From positions 1 to 16,714 of the forward strand of contig URJN01000009.1 of the NCBI GenBank assembly GCA_900548125.1: DNA of 16,714 nt. Direction: 5' to 3'. This document shows positions 5,351 through 12,437 of this stretch, piece after piece. This stretch comes from an uncultured Eubacteriales bacterium (lineage in GTDB: Bacteria > Bacillota > Clostridia > Christensenellales > Aristaeellaceae). The notes beneath the pieces were generated by a model that was not told the DNA's origin, ran no database searches, and saw only the letters and a program-made list of their open reading frames with translations. The position numbers were made by a program, and so were the translations under genes. Numbering within the stretch: position 1 is the stretch's first letter; every line of letters starts with the position of its first letter.

Positions 5351-8203
5351 ATGCAGGAAAATATCGTCATCCGCGGCGTCCGTCAAAACAACCTCAAGGG
5401 CTTTGACCTGACCCTGCCGCGCAATAAACTCATCGTCTTCACCGGTCTGTCCGGATGCGGCAAATCCTCGCTTGCGTTCGATACGCTCTACGCCGAGGGA
5501 CAGCGCCGCTATGTCGAATCCCTCTCTTCCTATGCCCGCCAGTTTTTGGGGCAGATGGAAAAGCCGGATGTCGATTCCATCGACGGGCTTTCCCCCGCCA
5601 TCTCCATCGACCAGAAAACCACCAGCAAAAACCCGCGTTCCACCGTCGGCACGGTCACGGAGATTCACGATTACCTGCGCCTGCTCTATGCCCGCGTCGG
5701 CATCGCTCACTGCCCCAAATGCGGGCGGGAAATCTCCAAGCAGACCGTCGATCAGATGGTCGATCAGATGCTTGCCCTGCCCGAACGCACGCGCATGCAG
5801 CTGCTCGCGCCGGTCGTCCGCGGCAAGAAGGGCGAACACGTCAAGATTCTGGAAAACATCGTCAAGCAGGGCTTTGTCCGCGTGCGCGTGGATGGAGAAA
5901 CCTATGACGCCGCCGAGGTTCCACCGCTGTCCAAACAGAAAAAGCACAATATCGAGGTCGTCGTAGACCGCCTGATTCTGCGCGAGGATATCCGCACCCG
6001 CCTGACCGACTCGCTGGAAACCGCGCTCTCGCTTTCCGGCGGCATCGTCATCGCGGATATCGGTCCCGGCGAACGGGAGATGCTCTTCTCCCAAAACCTC
6101 GCCTGTCCGGAATGCGGCATTTCGATAGAAGAGCTTGCGCCGCGTTCCTTCTCCTTCAACAGCCCGTTCGGCGCATGCCCGACGTGCGCCGGCTTGGGCG
6201 TGCTGCAAAAAATTGATCCGGATCTCATCGTTCCGGATTGGAATAAATCGCTCGCCGAAAACCCGTTCAACGTGATGGGCTGGAGCAGTCTCGAACCCGG
6301 CACGCAGGCGGGCATGTTCTTTGAAGCACTGAGTCAGAAATACGGCTTCTCGATGAATGAGCCGCTGAATAAGCTGCCCAAGGATGTGCTGGATATCATC
6401 CTCTACGGCAGCAAGGGCGAACCGCTGAAGATTCAGTATACCCGTCCCAACGGCGATTCGCATACCTTCACCGCGCCGTTTGAAGGCATCATCCCGACGA
6501 CCGAACGACGCGCCGCGGAAACGCAGAGCGATTCAACCAAGGCGTATTACGACGGGCTGATGAGCCAGACCCCCTGCCCGGATTGTCAGGGCAAGCGTCT
6601 GCGTCCGGAGATTCTCGCGGTCACGGTCGGCGGAAAATCCATCGCCGACGCATCCGATCTGTCCGTAACCGACGCGCAGGCGTTCTTCTCCTCTCTCTCC
6701 TTCGGGCAGAAGGACAGCATGATTGCCGCGCCCATCCTCAAAGAGATTCTGGCACGTCTGCGCTTTTTGAGCGACGTCGGGCTGGGCTATCTGACGCTTT
6801 CCCGTGCGGCAGGCACGCTCTCCGGCGGCGAAGCCCAGCGTATCCGGCTGGCGACGCAGATCGGTTCCAGTCTGGTCGGCGTGCTGTATATACTCGATGA
6901 ACCGAGTATCGGTCTGCATCAGCGCGATAACGCCCGCCTGATTGATACGCTCAAGCACCTGCGCGATTTGGGCAATACGCTGATTGTCGTCGAGCATGAT
7001 GAAGATACCATGTTCGCCGCAGACCAGATTGTCGATATCGGTCCCGGCGCGGGTGAGCATGGCGGTCAGCTCATCGCACAGGGAACGGCGCAGGAGATTA
7101 TGGCTTGCCCCGAATCCATCACCGGCGCATATCTCTCCGGTCGGCGCAGCATTCCCGTTCCCACACGCCGTAAAACGCCGTCCGGTTACCTGACCGTCCG
7201 CGGCGCACGCGCACATAACCTCAAAAATATCGACGTCAAAATTCCGCTGGGCGTGATGGCGGTCGTCACCGGCGTTTCCGGAAGCGGTAAATCCACGCTG
7301 GTCAATGAAATCATCTATAAGACACTTCAGCGTGACCTCAACCGCGCTCATACCCGCCCCGGCGCATGCGACGGCATCGACGGCATCGACCAGCTCGATA
7401 AGGTGATCGCCATCGACCAAAGCCCCATCGGACGTACGCCGCGAAGCAACCCCGCGACCTATACCGGCTTGTTTGACCTGATTCGTAAGGTCTTTGCCGC
7501 TACCCCGGAGGCAAAAGCCCGCGGCTATAAGGAAAACCGATTCTCCTTTAACGTGCGCGGCGGACGCTGTGAAGCCTGCTCGGGCGACGGTATTCTGCGC
7601 ATCGAGATGCACTTCCTCGCGGATATCTACGTCCCCTGTGAGGTCTGTAAGGGAAAGCGGTATAACCGCGAAACGCTGGAGGTGCTGTATAAGGGAAAAT
7701 CCATCGCCGACGTGCTGGATATGACCGTTGAAGAAGCCTTGGACTTCTTCTCCGCTTATCCGCGTATCACCCGTAAGCTGCAAACGCTCTATGATGTGGG
7801 CTTGGGCTATATCCGTTTGGGACAGTCCTCGACCACGCTCTCCGGCGGCGAGGCTCAGCGCGTGAAGCTGGCGACTGAGCTTTCCCGTACATCGACCGGA
7901 AAAACCTTCTATGTGCTGGATGAACCGACAACGGGTCTGCATATGGCGGACTGTGAACGGCTGGTTTCCGTTCTGCGTCAGCTCGCTAAGGGCGGTAATT
8001 CCGTGCTGATTATCGAGCATAACCTGGATGTCATTAAAGCCTGTGACTATGTCATCGACCTCGGCCCGGAAGGCGGTAATGGCGGCGGAACGCTCGTCTG
8101 CGAGGGTACACCGGAAGAAATCTGTGACTGTGAAAAGAGCTATACCGGACAGTTCCTTAAACCTGCATTGGAAAAAAGTAAGCGAATCGAAATCGAACCC
8201 TGA
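5351..8203 (+). CDS. uvrA: Excinuclease ABC subunit UvrA
   Basis: 950 aa, full length. UvrA is the ABC-type ATPase dimer that first recognises distorted DNA and loads UvrB. Two ATPase modules are complete: Walker A GLSGCGKS (32-39) and signature LSGGEAQR (490-497) in the first, GVSGSGKST (641-649) and LSGGEAQR (830-837) in the second. Zinc ligands are visible as C252/C255 with C276/C279, and as C740/C743 with C763/C766. Two further CxxC pairs occur, CPKC (121-124) in the UvrB-binding/insertion region and CPDC (409-412). RBS AAGGAG overlaps the uvrB stop codon. Downstream, a repeat-rich intergenic region separates it from the convergent RHH and uvrC genes. Confidence 0.98.
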   Translation: MQENIVIRGVRQNNLKGFDLTLPRNKLIVFTGLSGCGKSSLAFDTLYAEGQRRYVESLSSYARQFLGQMEKPDVDSIDGLSPAISIDQKTTSKNPRSTVGTVTEIHDYLRLLYARVGIAHCPKCGREISKQTVDQMVDQMLALPERTRMQLLAPVVRGKKGEHVKILENIVKQGFVRVRVDGETYDAAEVPPLSKQKKHNIEVVVDRLILREDIRTRLTDSLETALSLSGGIVIADIGPGEREMLFSQNLACPECGISIEELAPRSFSFNSPFGACPTCAGLGVLQKIDPDLIVPDWNKSLAENPFNVMGWSSLEPGTQAGMFFEALSQKYGFSMNEPLNKLPKDVLDIILYGSKGEPLKIQYTRPNGDSHTFTAPFEGIIPTTERRAAETQSDSTKAYYDGLMSQTPCPDCQGKRLRPEILAVTVGGKSIADASDLSVTDAQAFFSSLSFGQKDSMIAAPILKEILARLRFLSDVGLGYLTLSRAAGTLSGGEAQRIRLATQIGSSLVGVLYILDEPSIGLHQRDNARLIDTLKHLRDLGNTLIVVEHDEDTMFAADQIVDIGPGAGEHGGQLIAQGTAQEIMACPESITGAYLSGRRSIPVPTRRKTPSGYLTVRGARAHNLKNIDVKIPLGVMAVVTGVSGSGKSTLVNEIIYKTLQRDLNRAHTRPGACDGIDGIDQLDKVIAIDQSPIGRTPRSNPATYTGLFDLIRKVFAATPEAKARGYKENRFSFNVRGGRCEACSGDGILRIEMHFLADIYVPCEVCKGKRYNRETLEVLYKGKSIADVLDMTVEEALDFFSAYPRITRKLQTLYDVGLGYIRLGQSSTTLSGGEAQRVKLATELSRTSTGKTFYVLDEPTTGLHMADCERLVSVLRQLAKGGNSVLIIEHNLDVIKACDYVIDLGPEGGNGGGTLVCEGTPEEICDCEKSYTGQFLKPALEKSKRIEIEP

Positions 8204-8215
8204 TCCCCCTCTTAT

Positions 8216-8282
8216 ACCGCCGCGAAGCGAAGAAAGGGTGCAGGGAACGATGTTCCCTGCTGGGGTTTGGGGCAAAGCCCCA
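8216..8282 (+). repeat. Hairpin-rich intergenic repeat, copy 1, main block
   Basis: A 67-base block matching 8360-8426 with 4 differences. It contains two hairpins: GCAGGGAAC with GTTCCCTGC around GAT (8240-8260), and TGGGGC with GCCCCA around AAA (8268-8282). Three of the four differences between copies are in the loop of the first hairpin, so the stem is kept. It begins 13 bases after the uvrA stop and may also help end uvrBA transcription, though there is no T-run. It looks like a dispersed REP/MITE-type element; genome-wide copies cannot be checked here. Confidence 0.8.
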
Positions 8283-8314
8283 TCGTCCCCCATGCAAAGC
8301 ATAAAAAAAGCGAA

Positions 8315-8341
8315 AATCAGGGAGCGAAGCGTTACCTGATT
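8315..8341 (+). repeat. Hairpin block ending repeat copy 1
   Basis: AATCAGG (8315-8321) pairs with CCTGATT (8335-8341) around GAGCGAAGCGTTA. The equivalent block of copy 2 (8486-8514) carries a matched A-to-G and T-to-C change that preserves pairing. The segment TCAGGGAGCGAAGCGT is identical in both copies. Confidence 0.65.
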
Positions 8342-8359
8342 CTGCTCAACCCTGTTTTA

Positions 8360-8514
8360 ACCGCCGCGAAGCAAAGAAAGGGTGCAGGGAACCGCGTTCC
8401 CTGCTGGGGTTTGGGGCAAAGCCCCAAGCAGGGTATGGGGTGGCAACCCCATCGTCCCCCATATGCGCGAAGCGCAATTCATCATCAGTCAGGGAGCGAA
8501 GCGTCACCTGACTG
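8360..8514 (+). repeat. Hairpin-rich intergenic repeat, copy 2
   Basis: The main block 8360-8426 is 63/67 identical to 8216-8282, giving a repeat period of 144 bases. Copy 2 then has 25 extra bases (8427-8451) that hold most of a further hairpin, ATGGGGT (8435-8441) with ACCCCAT (8446-8452), before rejoining the shared TCGTCCCCCAT. It ends with hairpin CAGTCAGG (8486-8493) and CCTGACTG (8507-8514). The string GCGAAGC recurs several times through both copies. No protein-coding content was recognised. Confidence 0.8.
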
Positions 8515-8536
8515 ACGCATCAGCCGCATAGAACAT

Positions 8537-8570
8537 AACACCCCGGCGAGCCGCAGCCCGTCGGGGTGTT
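8537..8570 (-). terminator. GC-rich terminator hairpin after the RHH gene
   Basis: AACACCCCG (8537-8545) and CGGGGTGTT (8562-8570) pair perfectly, and G-T, C-G and G-C pairs extend the stem inward to 12 bp around a 10-base loop. It starts 3 bases beyond the stop codon of the minus-strand small gene. The T-run is short on either strand (ATGTTCT on minus, GTATTAT on plus), so it may act mainly as a transcript-end hairpin for both the RHH gene and uvrBA. Confidence 0.6.
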
Positions 8571-8573
8571 GTA

Positions 8574-8798
8574 TTATGTATCCGGTTGATCCGCATCGGT
8601 TGCTTCCGGAGGCGTGAAGCCGTCGCGCTGCATACGCTCAAAACAGGCTTGAATGACATATGCTTGCACGGACTGCCCAGCAGCAACGGCAGCCGCACGA
8701 ATCGCGCCGCCCTTGTCCTTAGATGGGCGGATCATGATGTTATCCTGCCGCCGATTATAGGCAGCGTTTGCACGCTTTCGAGCCTCTGTGCATGGCAT
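8574..8798 (-). CDS. Small ribbon-helix-helix (Arc-like) DNA-binding protein
   Basis: 74 aa. After a basic N-terminus (TEARKRANAAYNRRQ) comes a short strand, DNIMIRPSKDKG, then helix AIRAAAVAAGQSVQAYVIQACFERM: the strand-helix-helix layout and the AxxxGQSVxxYV turn are typical of Arc/CopG-type proteins common on gut Firmicute chromosomes and mobile elements. The last 15 residues are probably disordered. RBS AGGAGGT (about 8804-8810) and a promoter at 8824-8853 support the start. No toxin partner or plasmid/phage gene is adjacent. Three TGACGT motifs at a 15-bp period cover the promoter, which suggests autorepression. Family assignment is from sequence pattern only; function unknown. Confidence 0.7.
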   Translation of the reverse strand: MPCTEARKRANAAYNRRQDNIMIRPSKDKGGAIRAAAVAAGQSVQAYVIQACFERMQRDGFTPPEATDADQPDT

Positions 8799-8823
8799 AC
8801 CCTCACCTCCTGTTGATGCAAAT

Positions 8824-8853
8824 ATGATACCACGTCACCCAAATGCACGTCAA
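8824..8853 (-). promoter_or_regulatory. Promoter of the RHH gene
   Basis: Minus-strand TTGACG (8848-8853) and TATCAT (8824-8829) with an 18-base spacer; the predicted start is about 20 bases ahead of the ATG. It sits in the short gap between uvrC and the small gene. Confidence 0.6.
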
Positions 8854-8867
8854 TATGTACAACGTCA
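8832..8867 (-). promoter_or_regulatory. Three TGACGT iterons, candidate RHH operator
   Basis: Minus-strand TGACGT (ACGTCA on plus) occurs at 8832-8837, 8847-8852 and 8862-8867, at an exact 15-base period. One copy overlaps the -35 box, one lies in the spacer and one just upstream. RHH repressors often bind arrays of short direct repeats at their own promoters; binding here is inferred. Confidence 0.5.
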
Positions 8868-8923
8868 TCCACTCTGCTTCTACCGCCCGTTTGGATGGCG
8901 TTATTGATGCAGCTTCAAACCAA

Positions 8924-10798
8924 TCACTCAGGCTTTTGATGATAATATTCCCAAATCGTCTTTGCCTGCACTTTGCCGATTCCCTCGACCGCGCAAAGCT
9001 CCTCCGGCGTCGCGCTTGCAAGATTGGCGACAGATTTAAAATGCGTCAGCAGCGCACGGCGGCGTGTTGCGCCGATGCCGGGGATATCCTCCAGCGTCGA
9101 GTGCATCCCCGCCTTCTGGCGCAGATCGCGGTGATGGGTGATGCCGAAGCGGTGGGCTTCATCGCGGATGCGCTGAATGAGATGCAGCGCGGGCGACTTG
9201 CGGTCGAGCAGAATGCTCTCTTCCTGATTCGGCAGGAAGATTTCTTCCAATTGCTTTGCCAAGCCAAACATCGGAATGTTGTAACCCGCCTTGAGCATCG
9301 CTTCCCGCGCAAACCTCAGCTGCTGAGGTCCGCCGTCAATCAAAATCAAATCGGGCAGATCGGCAAAGCCTGAAAGCCCTTTTCCGTCCGCAGGCAGTTT
9401 TCCTTCCTTCGCAAGCACTTCGCGCTCCTGCGTCGCGCGCGTCAGGCGGCGGGTGATGACCTCATACATGGAGGCAAAATCGTTTGCGCCTTCGACGGTC
9501 TTGATGCGGAAGATGCGGTATTCCTTCTTCGCCGCTTCGCCGTCGATGGCGACGACCATACTCGCCACGCTCAGCACGCCCTGCGTATTGGAGATATCAT
9601 ATCCCTCGATGCGGCGCGGTGTATGATCCATGCCGACCGCTTTGGCGAGTGCCTCGCATGCGCCGATGGTACGCTCATGGGCGCGGGCAAGGTGCGCATT
9701 GCGCTTGGCAAGCGCATCCTTCGCATTCTTCAGCGCAAGCTCGACGAGCTTATGCTTCGTTCCCCGCTGCGGTTCAATCAGCGCGACCTTGCTGCCCTTT
9801 CTTTCCGAAAGCGCCTGCGCGACATCCTCCGCCTGTTCCGGCAAAGCCATGCAGAGAATTTCGGAAGGCGGCTGCCTGCCGTCGTCGTAAAACTGCATGA
9901 TAAACTGCCCCAGCACCTGCGTGCCGCTTTGGTCGCCCGCGCCCTCCAGCGCGTAGTTCTCCGCGCCGATCATGTGTCCGCCGCGGACATAAACGACCTC
10001 GACCATGGCGTCAATGCCGTCGCCCGTACAAGCGAGGATATCCTGATCGCCGCCGTTGACGTGGATAGCCTTCTGGCGTTCCATCAGGTTCTGCGCATCG
10101 CGGATTCGGTCACGCAGCATTGCCGCCTGTTCAAACCGCATCTCCTTCGCCGCCTGATTCATCTGTGCGGTCAAGCGGTCGATAACCTTGCCGCTCTTTC
10201 CGCCCAAGAAGTCGATGACCTCGCGCACGACCGCGCCGTATTCCTCCGGCGTCGTCAGCGACGCGCAGGGCGCAAGGCACTCGCCGAGCTGATGATGCAG
10301 ACACGGGCGCATATGCATACCGGGTTTCATCTGCATCGCGCAGGTACGCAGAGGGAACAGCCCGCGCAGCACATCCATCACCTCGCGCACGCCGGTTGCG
10401 CCCATATAGGGTCCAAAATACTTCGCCTTATCCTTTTCCACCCGCCGAACCAGCTCAACGCGGGGATAATCCTGCGTCGTATCGATACGCAGGTAGGGGT
10501 AATGCTTATCGTCCTTGAGCAGGATATTATACTGCGGCTTATGGAGCTTAATGAGGTTACATTCAAGAATCAGGGCTTCCAGATTTGTGTCGCACAGCAC
10601 GATATCAAAATCATCAATTCGCGCAACCATAGCGCGTACTTTGACCGTATGCGCCTTGGAATGGGTGAAATACTGGCTGACGCGGTTTTTGAGGTTGACC
10701 GCTTTACCGACATAGATGATCCTGCCCTCGCATTTCATGAGATAACAGCCCGGACAAGTCGGCAGTTTTTCAATTTTCAGTTTGAGCAAGTCATTCAT
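8924..10798 (-). CDS. uvrC: Excinuclease ABC subunit UvrC
   Basis: 624 aa, full length. UvrC makes both incisions around a lesion held by UvrB. Domains in order: N-terminal GIY-YIG nuclease (PGCYLMK 16-22 and YVGKA 29-33); a Cys cluster C153, C166, C174, C178, spaced like the Fe-S cluster ligands reported for E. coli UvrC; UVR domain (about 203-238) for UvrB contact; RNase H-like 5' nuclease with D401 (EGYDIS) and D488 (LIDGG); and tandem helix-hairpin-helix motifs (about 570-617, DIPGIG and VEGIG). The start at MNDLL is set by minus-strand AAAGGA just upstream. A longer frame reaching 10999 would translate hairpin repeats and is rejected. It is convergent to uvrBA, separated by the RHH gene and repeats, and downstream of the DUF1292 gene. 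No SOS box was seen in its leader. Confidence 0.98.
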   Translation of the reverse strand: MNDLLKLKIEKLPTCPGCYLMKCEGRIIYVGKAVNLKNRVSQYFTHSKAHTVKVRAMVARIDDFDIVLCDTNLEALILECNLIKLHKPQYNILLKDDKHYPYLRIDTTQDYPRVELVRRVEKDKAKYFGPYMGATGVREVMDVLRGLFPLRTCAMQMKPGMHMRPCLHHQLGECLAPCASLTTPEEYGAVVREVIDFLGGKSGKVIDRLTAQMNQAAKEMRFEQAAMLRDRIRDAQNLMERQKAIHVNGGDQDILACTGDGIDAMVEVVYVRGGHMIGAENYALEGAGDQSGTQVLGQFIMQFYDDGRQPPSEILCMALPEQAEDVAQALSERKGSKVALIEPQRGTKHKLVELALKNAKDALAKRNAHLARAHERTIGACEALAKAVGMDHTPRRIEGYDISNTQGVLSVASMVVAIDGEAAKKEYRIFRIKTVEGANDFASMYEVITRRLTRATQEREVLAKEGKLPADGKGLSGFADLPDLILIDGGPQQLRFAREAMLKAGYNIPMFGLAKQLEEIFLPNQEESILLDRKSPALHLIQRIRDEAHRFGITHHRDLRQKAGMHSTLEDIPGIGATRRRALLTHFKSVANLASATPEELCAVEGIGKVQAKTIWEYYHQKPE

Positions 10799-10926
10799 GC
10801 GGGTTTCCTTTCTGATTCCGCAGAGGGGGGGAGTGGGGAACGATAGGGGACGCTGTCCCCTATAACCCCTGCCAAGAACCTGAGGTTCTTGGATTTCCCT
10901 CTTGGGGGAGTCCTTATATGTTAAAT
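10799..10926 (-). repeat. Hairpin-rich leader of uvrC
   Basis: Two perfect 9-bp hairpins lie side by side: ATAGGGGAC with GTCCCCTAT (10843-10863, loop GCT) and CCAAGAACC with GGTTCTTGG (10872-10892, loop TGA). Flanking GGGG (10835-10838) and CCCC (10866-10869) may lengthen the first. It resembles in style, and by the string GGGAACGAT, the repeats at 8216-8514, but is a different sequence. No convincing promoter for uvrC was found here, so uvrC may be read from the DUF1292 promoter or from a weak unrecognised one. Confidence 0.55.
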
Positions 10927-10959
10927 AACGCGGAGTGAAGCACCGCTTCTCCCCGCGTT
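10927..10959 (-). terminator. Hairpin downstream of the DUF1292 gene
   Basis: AACGCGG (10927-10933) pairs with CCGCGTT (10953-10959), and inside it GAAGC (10937-10941) pairs with GCTTC (10945-10949). On the minus strand the tail is ATTTAAC, a weak T-run, so termination may be partial and let transcription continue into uvrC. Confidence 0.5.
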
Positions 10960-10967
10960 TAAAGCGC

Positions 10968-11288
10968 TTATTCCTCTTCTTCGTCGTCTTCGCCGTCATC
11001 CGTGAATCGGGTACGGACGACCTGAATCAGCTTTTCCATCAGGTTTTCTTCCGGGGGAACGAACTCCTCCATTTCCTCGCCGTCCTCATCGGTGAAGGTA
11101 TTCACCTGCATGATATAAACCGGATCGTCATCCGGGTCATCATCCGACGGATTCTCCTCAGCGTTGCAGAGAATAGCGAATTCCTGACCATTGTAATAGA
11201 AATAATCCATGACTTCGAGCATCATCGTATTGCCGTCGTCATCGGAAAACTCGATAACGTCGCGCTCCTGCAATTCTTCCGGGGTCAT
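10968..11288 (-). CDS. DUF1292 family acidic protein (YrzB-like)
   Basis: 106 aa. The opening ERDVIEFSDDDGNTMMLEVMDYFYYNGQEFAIL is the family hallmark: an acidic entry followed by beta strands with hydrophobic and aromatic alternation. The middle (NPSDDDPDDDP) and the C-terminus (DDGEDDEEEE) are strongly acidic. DUF1292 proteins are widespread in Bacillota, commonly near RNA-processing or aminoacyl-tRNA synthesis genes, and have no firm function; this copy sits next to uvrC instead. RBS AGGAGG is visible at about 11295-11300 and a -10 box lies upstream. No signal peptide or membrane segment is present, so it should be cytoplasmic. Confidence 0.85.
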   Translation of the reverse strand: MTPEELQERDVIEFSDDDGNTMMLEVMDYFYYNGQEFAILCNAEENPSDDDPDDDPVYIMQVNTFTDEDGEEMEEFVPPEENLMEKLIQVVRTRFTDDGEDDEEEE

Positions 11289-11332
11289 AGCAAAACCTCC
11301 TGCCCGCGCACTCGGCGCGTAATGATGGATTT

Positions 11333-11361
11333 ATTATACCCGCCCAGCCGCTAAAAAGCAA
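11333..11361 (-). promoter_or_regulatory. Probable promoter of the DUF1292 gene
   Basis: Minus-strand TATAAT (11333-11338) is perfect; TTGCTT (11356-11361) at a 17-base spacer is a poor -35. The -35 overlaps a small hairpin, GCCGCT with AGCGGC (11347-11366), lying between the ZIP stop codon and this promoter. Confidence 0.5.
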
Positions 11362-11385
11362 GCGGCAGAAGCTGACCTTCGCCAA

Positions 11386-12144
11386 TTATCCCAGCGCGAT
11401 ATCCAATGCCATCATCAGCGCATAGCCCGCCATCGCGCCGAGGACGCCTGCCCGCCCCTGCGCCGCATCCGGAATCATCTCGGCGAAGACGACCCACATC
11501 ATCGCGCCGGCGCAGAACGCCATCATACCCGGCATCCACATCCGCGCTGAGGCGGCGACCAGTGCCGCCAACATACCGAAAATCGGTTCGACCACACCGG
11601 AAGCCGCGCCCAGCCAAAAGCTCTTTTTCCGGCTCATGCCGCCCTGACGAAGCGGAAGCGCAACCGCCGCGCCCTCCGGCAGATTCTGAACGCCGATTCC
11701 CAGCGCAAGTGCAGCGGCGGCAGGCAATCCGCCTTCCGTGCCAGCCAGTGCAAACGCCAGCCCGACCGCCATGCCCTCCGGGATGTTATGCAGCGTAATC
11801 GCGGTATACATCAGCGTCCGCCGCCGCGCATCATCCTCCGCGGTCTGCATGCTTTTCATCCTGCGCATCCACGCATCGACGCCCGCGATCATCATCGCGC
11901 CGAGCGCAAAGCCGAGCGTCGCCATTCGCCACGGAACGCCTCCGCTCTGCTTCGTCTGCTCCACCGCGGGAATCAGCATGCTGAACACCGCCGCCGCGCT
12001 CATCACGCCCGCCGCAAAACCCATGCACACCTGCTCCGTTTTGCCGTTCCTGCTGTCCCGAAACAAAAAGACCAGCGCGGCACCCAAAACCGTCATTGCA
12101 AACGGAAACAGGGTGCCGACGCCAGCCCAGAATATTGCTTTCAC
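11386..12144 (-). CDS. ZIP family divalent metal transporter
   Basis: 252 aa integral membrane protein with about eight hydrophobic segments. Metal-binding motifs of ZIP helices IV and V are present: HNIPEG (119-124) and QNLPEG (153-158, Gln in place of the His found in many members), and E186 in GVVEPIFG. The loop at about 92-112 (RRMKSMQTAEDDARRR) is charged but lacks the His-rich stretch of some ZIPs. It should import Zn(II), Fe(II) or Mn(II); the close neighbourhood of feoAB favours iron or broad specificity, which is inference. The start is GTG 12144, backed by AGAGGTGA 7 bases upstream. It begins 95 bases after the FeoB-associated gene; a weak TTGAGC-N17-TAAATA promoter (12204-12232) can be read in the gap, so it may be co-transcribed with feo or separate. 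Confidence 0.9.
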   Translation of the reverse strand: MKAIFWAGVGTLFPFAMTVLGAALVFLFRDSRNGKTEQVCMGFAAGVMSAAAVFSMLIPAVEQTKQSGGVPWRMATLGFALGAMMIAGVDAWMRRMKSMQTAEDDARRRTLMYTAITLHNIPEGMAVGLAFALAGTEGGLPAAAALALGIGVQNLPEGAAVALPLRQGGMSRKKSFWLGAASGVVEPIFGMLAALVAASARMWMPGMMAFCAGAMMWVVFAEMIPDAAQGRAGVLGAMAGYALMMALDIALG

Positions 12145-12239
12145 TGTGAATCACCTCTTTGCCATGCTATGCACAAGGCAGAGAAGCGGTTCATCCTGTC
12201 GTTTATTTATGCCTTCGGGTGCGGAAGCTCAAACGAATC

Positions 12240-12383
12240 TCATTCGTGCGAACACTTGCCGCCGCAGCCCGGGCAGCCGCCGGGACAGCCGGAACAGCCG
12301 CCGTTCTTCCGATCGCGGATGACACTGCGTCCGACAAAGAACAGCACCACCGCCAGAATGACCAATACGATGAGGGTTGCCAT
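12240..12383 (-). CDS. FeoB-associated Cys-rich membrane peptide
   Basis: 47 aa. Residues about 3-18 (TLIVLVILAVVLFFVG) form one membrane helix, followed by a basic stretch (RDRKNGG) and a cysteine cluster with C30, C33, C37, C40 and C44 in a Gly/Pro-rich tail ending SHE. This is the layout of the small FeoB-associated Cys-rich proteins encoded just after feoB in many Bacillota, thought to help FeoB handle Fe(II), perhaps in the role that FeoC plays elsewhere; mechanism unproven. RBS AGGAGG (12391-12396) is strong, and the gene starts 54 bases after feoB. No terminator separates it from feoB. Confidence 0.9.
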   Translation of the reverse strand: MATLIVLVILAVVLFFVGRSVIRDRKNGGCSGCPGGCPGCGGKCSHE

Positions 12384-12437
12384 AAGATGACCTCCTTTTT
12401 TCCAACACCAACAGGCACACGCTCTGTAAAGAGAATC

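Noticed and set aside
5279..8302. Long minus-strand frames opposite uvrA
   Set aside because: Shadows of uvrA; no RBS or family features.
8216..8514. CRISPR array
   Set aside because: Only two long imperfect copies with internal hairpins, no short regular repeat-spacer pattern and no cas genes.
10799..10999. N-terminal extension of uvrC by 67 codons
   Set aside because: It would translate perfect hairpins and overlap the DUF1292 gene; MNDLLKLKIEKLPTCPGCYL is the normal UvrC start and has its own RBS.
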